A stretch of 22,573 bases of DNA from JBAROU01 sp049642385. Its GTDB lineage: Bacteria; Chloroflexota; Dehalococcoidia; DSTF01; RBG-16-68-14. Below are positions 21,711-22,573 of the stretch, piece after piece. Numbering within the stretch: position 1 is the stretch's first letter; every line of letters begins with the position of its first letter. The DNA lies in the NCBI GenBank assembly GCA_049642385.1, contig JBAROU010000160.1:1-22573 (forward strand), read 5' to 3'. A program made the translations under genes and the position numbers. The notes beneath the pieces are model-generated. The model was given only the letters and a program-made list of their open reading frames with translations. It did not search any database and was not told the origin of the DNA.

Positions 21711-22157
21711 CGACGATCGGGGCTTGATCTGAGCGAGCTTGGCAATGTAGCCGGCGGGCAAGTTCCACTCTCGCGCTCCGATCAAGAGGAGGCCGAAGTA
21801 GTGCTCGCCGGGTGCTTGGAACGGCTCTTTGTCGATCACCACGTATACCATCGCCTGAACGCGTTCTCCGGACGCCAGCTCGAGGTCTACGTCCTCCCGC
21901 CGGTAAGCGCCGCGCGCGACGCCTTCCTTCCGATCGAGCGCGAGCAGGTCTCCGTCCGGAACGTCATAGAGCACGCCCCATACGTCGTCGCCCGGCGACG
22001 GAACAACGTCGGCGACGCCGCCCTTGCGTCGCTCAGCGTATCGCGTGAAGTCGAGGCGGTAGTCGGCCAGCCGGGCGATCGAGATGAAGGCGGCGCTCGG
22101 ACAGTGGGCGCGCAGCTCCTCGGACGACATGTTGCTTCCGTAGGCGAAGTAGTTCAT
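21708..22157 (-). CDS. Gamma-glutamylcyclotransferase-like (AIG2/GGCT) protein
   Basis: 149 residues, usual length. The substrate-binding loop YFAYGSNM is at 3-10, and the catalytic acid is Glu78 in LDRKEGV, as in GGCT enzymes that release 5-oxoproline from gamma-glutamyl amino acids or dipeptides. The C-terminal part (WNLPAGYIAKL) matches the family's usual ending. The ATG at 22157 lies 10 bases after the upstream permease stop. Adjacent to a C26-type gamma-glutamyl hydrolase, consistent with joint gamma-glutamyl turnover (inference). Confidence 0.92.
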   Translation of the reverse strand: MNYFAYGSNMSSEELRAHCPSAAFISIARLADYRLDFTRYAERRKGGVADVVPSPGDDVWGVLYDVPDGDLLALDRKEGVARGAYRREDVDLELASGERVQAMVYVVIDKEPFQAPGEHYFGLLLIGAREWNLPAGYIAKLAQIKPRSS

Positions 22158-22167
22158 CGCTGCCCCG

Positions 22168-22573
22168 CTACTTGATCAGGCGGCGGCGCATGGTCCAGAG
22201 CGCGAAGGCGAAGAAGAAGGCGGTGACGGCGAGGACGACGGCGAGGCTGGCGAGGTGCTCCCAGCCGAGGTCGCCTTCGACGAGGCCGCGGTTGATGCGC
22301 ACGACGTGGGTGAGTGGGATGAACTCGGCCAGGACGCGCAGGCCGGGAGGCAAGGTGCTGAGCGGGTAGAAGGCGCCGCCGAACCACCACATCGGGTTGA
22401 TCACCAGCGCCCAGAGGAAGTTGTACGCGCTCATGGAGGGCGCAACCGAGGTGAAACACATCGCGATCGATCCGAACAGCAGGCCGGAGAGGAACGCCAT
22501 CGGCAGCACGAAGATGACGAGGGGCGAGTCGAGCAGGTGGTACGCGGGTGTGAAGAAGAGCGCCGCGATGAGG
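22168..22573 (-). CDS. ABC-2 type transporter permease, C-terminal part (5' end outside window)
   Basis: The frame stays open to the window edge, giving about 135 residues of the C-terminal half. At least three membrane helices are visible. The sequence GGAFYPLSTLPPGLRVLAEF followed by PLTHVVRINRGLVEGD is the conserved loop of NodJ/ABC-2 permeases, which export drugs, lipids or polysaccharides with a separate ATPase. It ends in basic RRRLIK. The partner ATPase would lie to the right, outside the window. The cargo cannot be inferred. A GTG at 22509 is internal, because conserved membrane sequence continues upstream of it. Confidence 0.9.
   Translation of the reverse strand, partial: LIAALFFTPAYHLLDSPLVIFVLPMAFLSGLLFGSIAMCFTSVAPSMSAYNFLWALVINPMWWFGGAFYPLSTLPPGLRVLAEFIPLTHVVRINRGLVEGDLGWEHLASLAVVLAVTAFFFAFALWTMRRRLIK

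Overview
The window is G+C-rich, gene-dense bacterial chromosome, mostly housekeeping genes. The most likely source is a member of the Chloroflexota, perhaps Dehalococcoidia-like. The reasons are Thr-Pro-Asn-type linkers in surface proteins, LPxTG anchors with very short tails, an alpha/beta-hydrolase fused to a class III cyclase, and an intergenic repeat built on CCCTTCGAC and GCTCAGGA that is translated into a protein N-terminus. This placement is an inference, since no rRNA or marker phylogeny is available here.

Layout. 1-1901 (+) holds the end of one LPSTG-anchored surface protein and a complete LPTTG-anchored von Willebrand A protein, closed by a strong terminator hairpin. 2011-4069 holds two convergent lipoprotein genes predicted to be beta-propellers. 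4272-6212 (+) holds two paralogous sortases with two serine tRNAs (anticodons CGA and GGA) between them. Substrates and sortases therefore sit within about 6 kb. 6219-8273 (-) holds two small membrane proteins and an unfused nucleotidyltransferase / CDP-alcohol phosphotransferase pair resembling the inositol-phosphate pathway. 8334-9434 (-) is mnmA with its own terminator. It is divergent from rsfS (+), whose start appears to be CTG. ndk, tsaB, a broken low-molecular-weight phosphatase, tsaE and thiL form a minus-strand cluster (9880-12806). 12865-16252 (+) holds a metallophosphoesterase, a 2-hydroxyacid dehydrogenase, a possible 34-residue ORF, an FMN-type split-barrel protein and an Mrp/ApbC ATPase. 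16249-22573 (-) holds a GNAT acetyltransferase, gyrA, a hydrolase-cyclase fusion, a gamma-glutamyl hydrolase, a gamma-glutamylcyclotransferase and the end of an ABC-2 permease.

How the genes work together. The left part is a cell-surface anchoring module. The middle is dominated by tRNA modification and decoding (tRNA-Ser, mnmA, tsaB, tsaE), ribosome silencing (rsfS) and nucleotide or cofactor supply (ndk, thiL). The right part has DNA topology (gyrA) followed by a coupled gamma-glutamyl / cyclic-nucleotide gene set.

The most unusual signals are as follows. Several genes have a TATACT-like -10 element 6 to 8 bases before the start codon, which suggests leaderless mRNAs. The rsfS leader combines an 8-bp dyad, a 15-codon leaderless ORF and a CTGA overlap. 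The first 28 codons of tsaB consist of dispersed repeat DNA. I see no CRISPR array, insertion sequence, prophage or defence system. No gene-free stretch exceeds about 300 bases.
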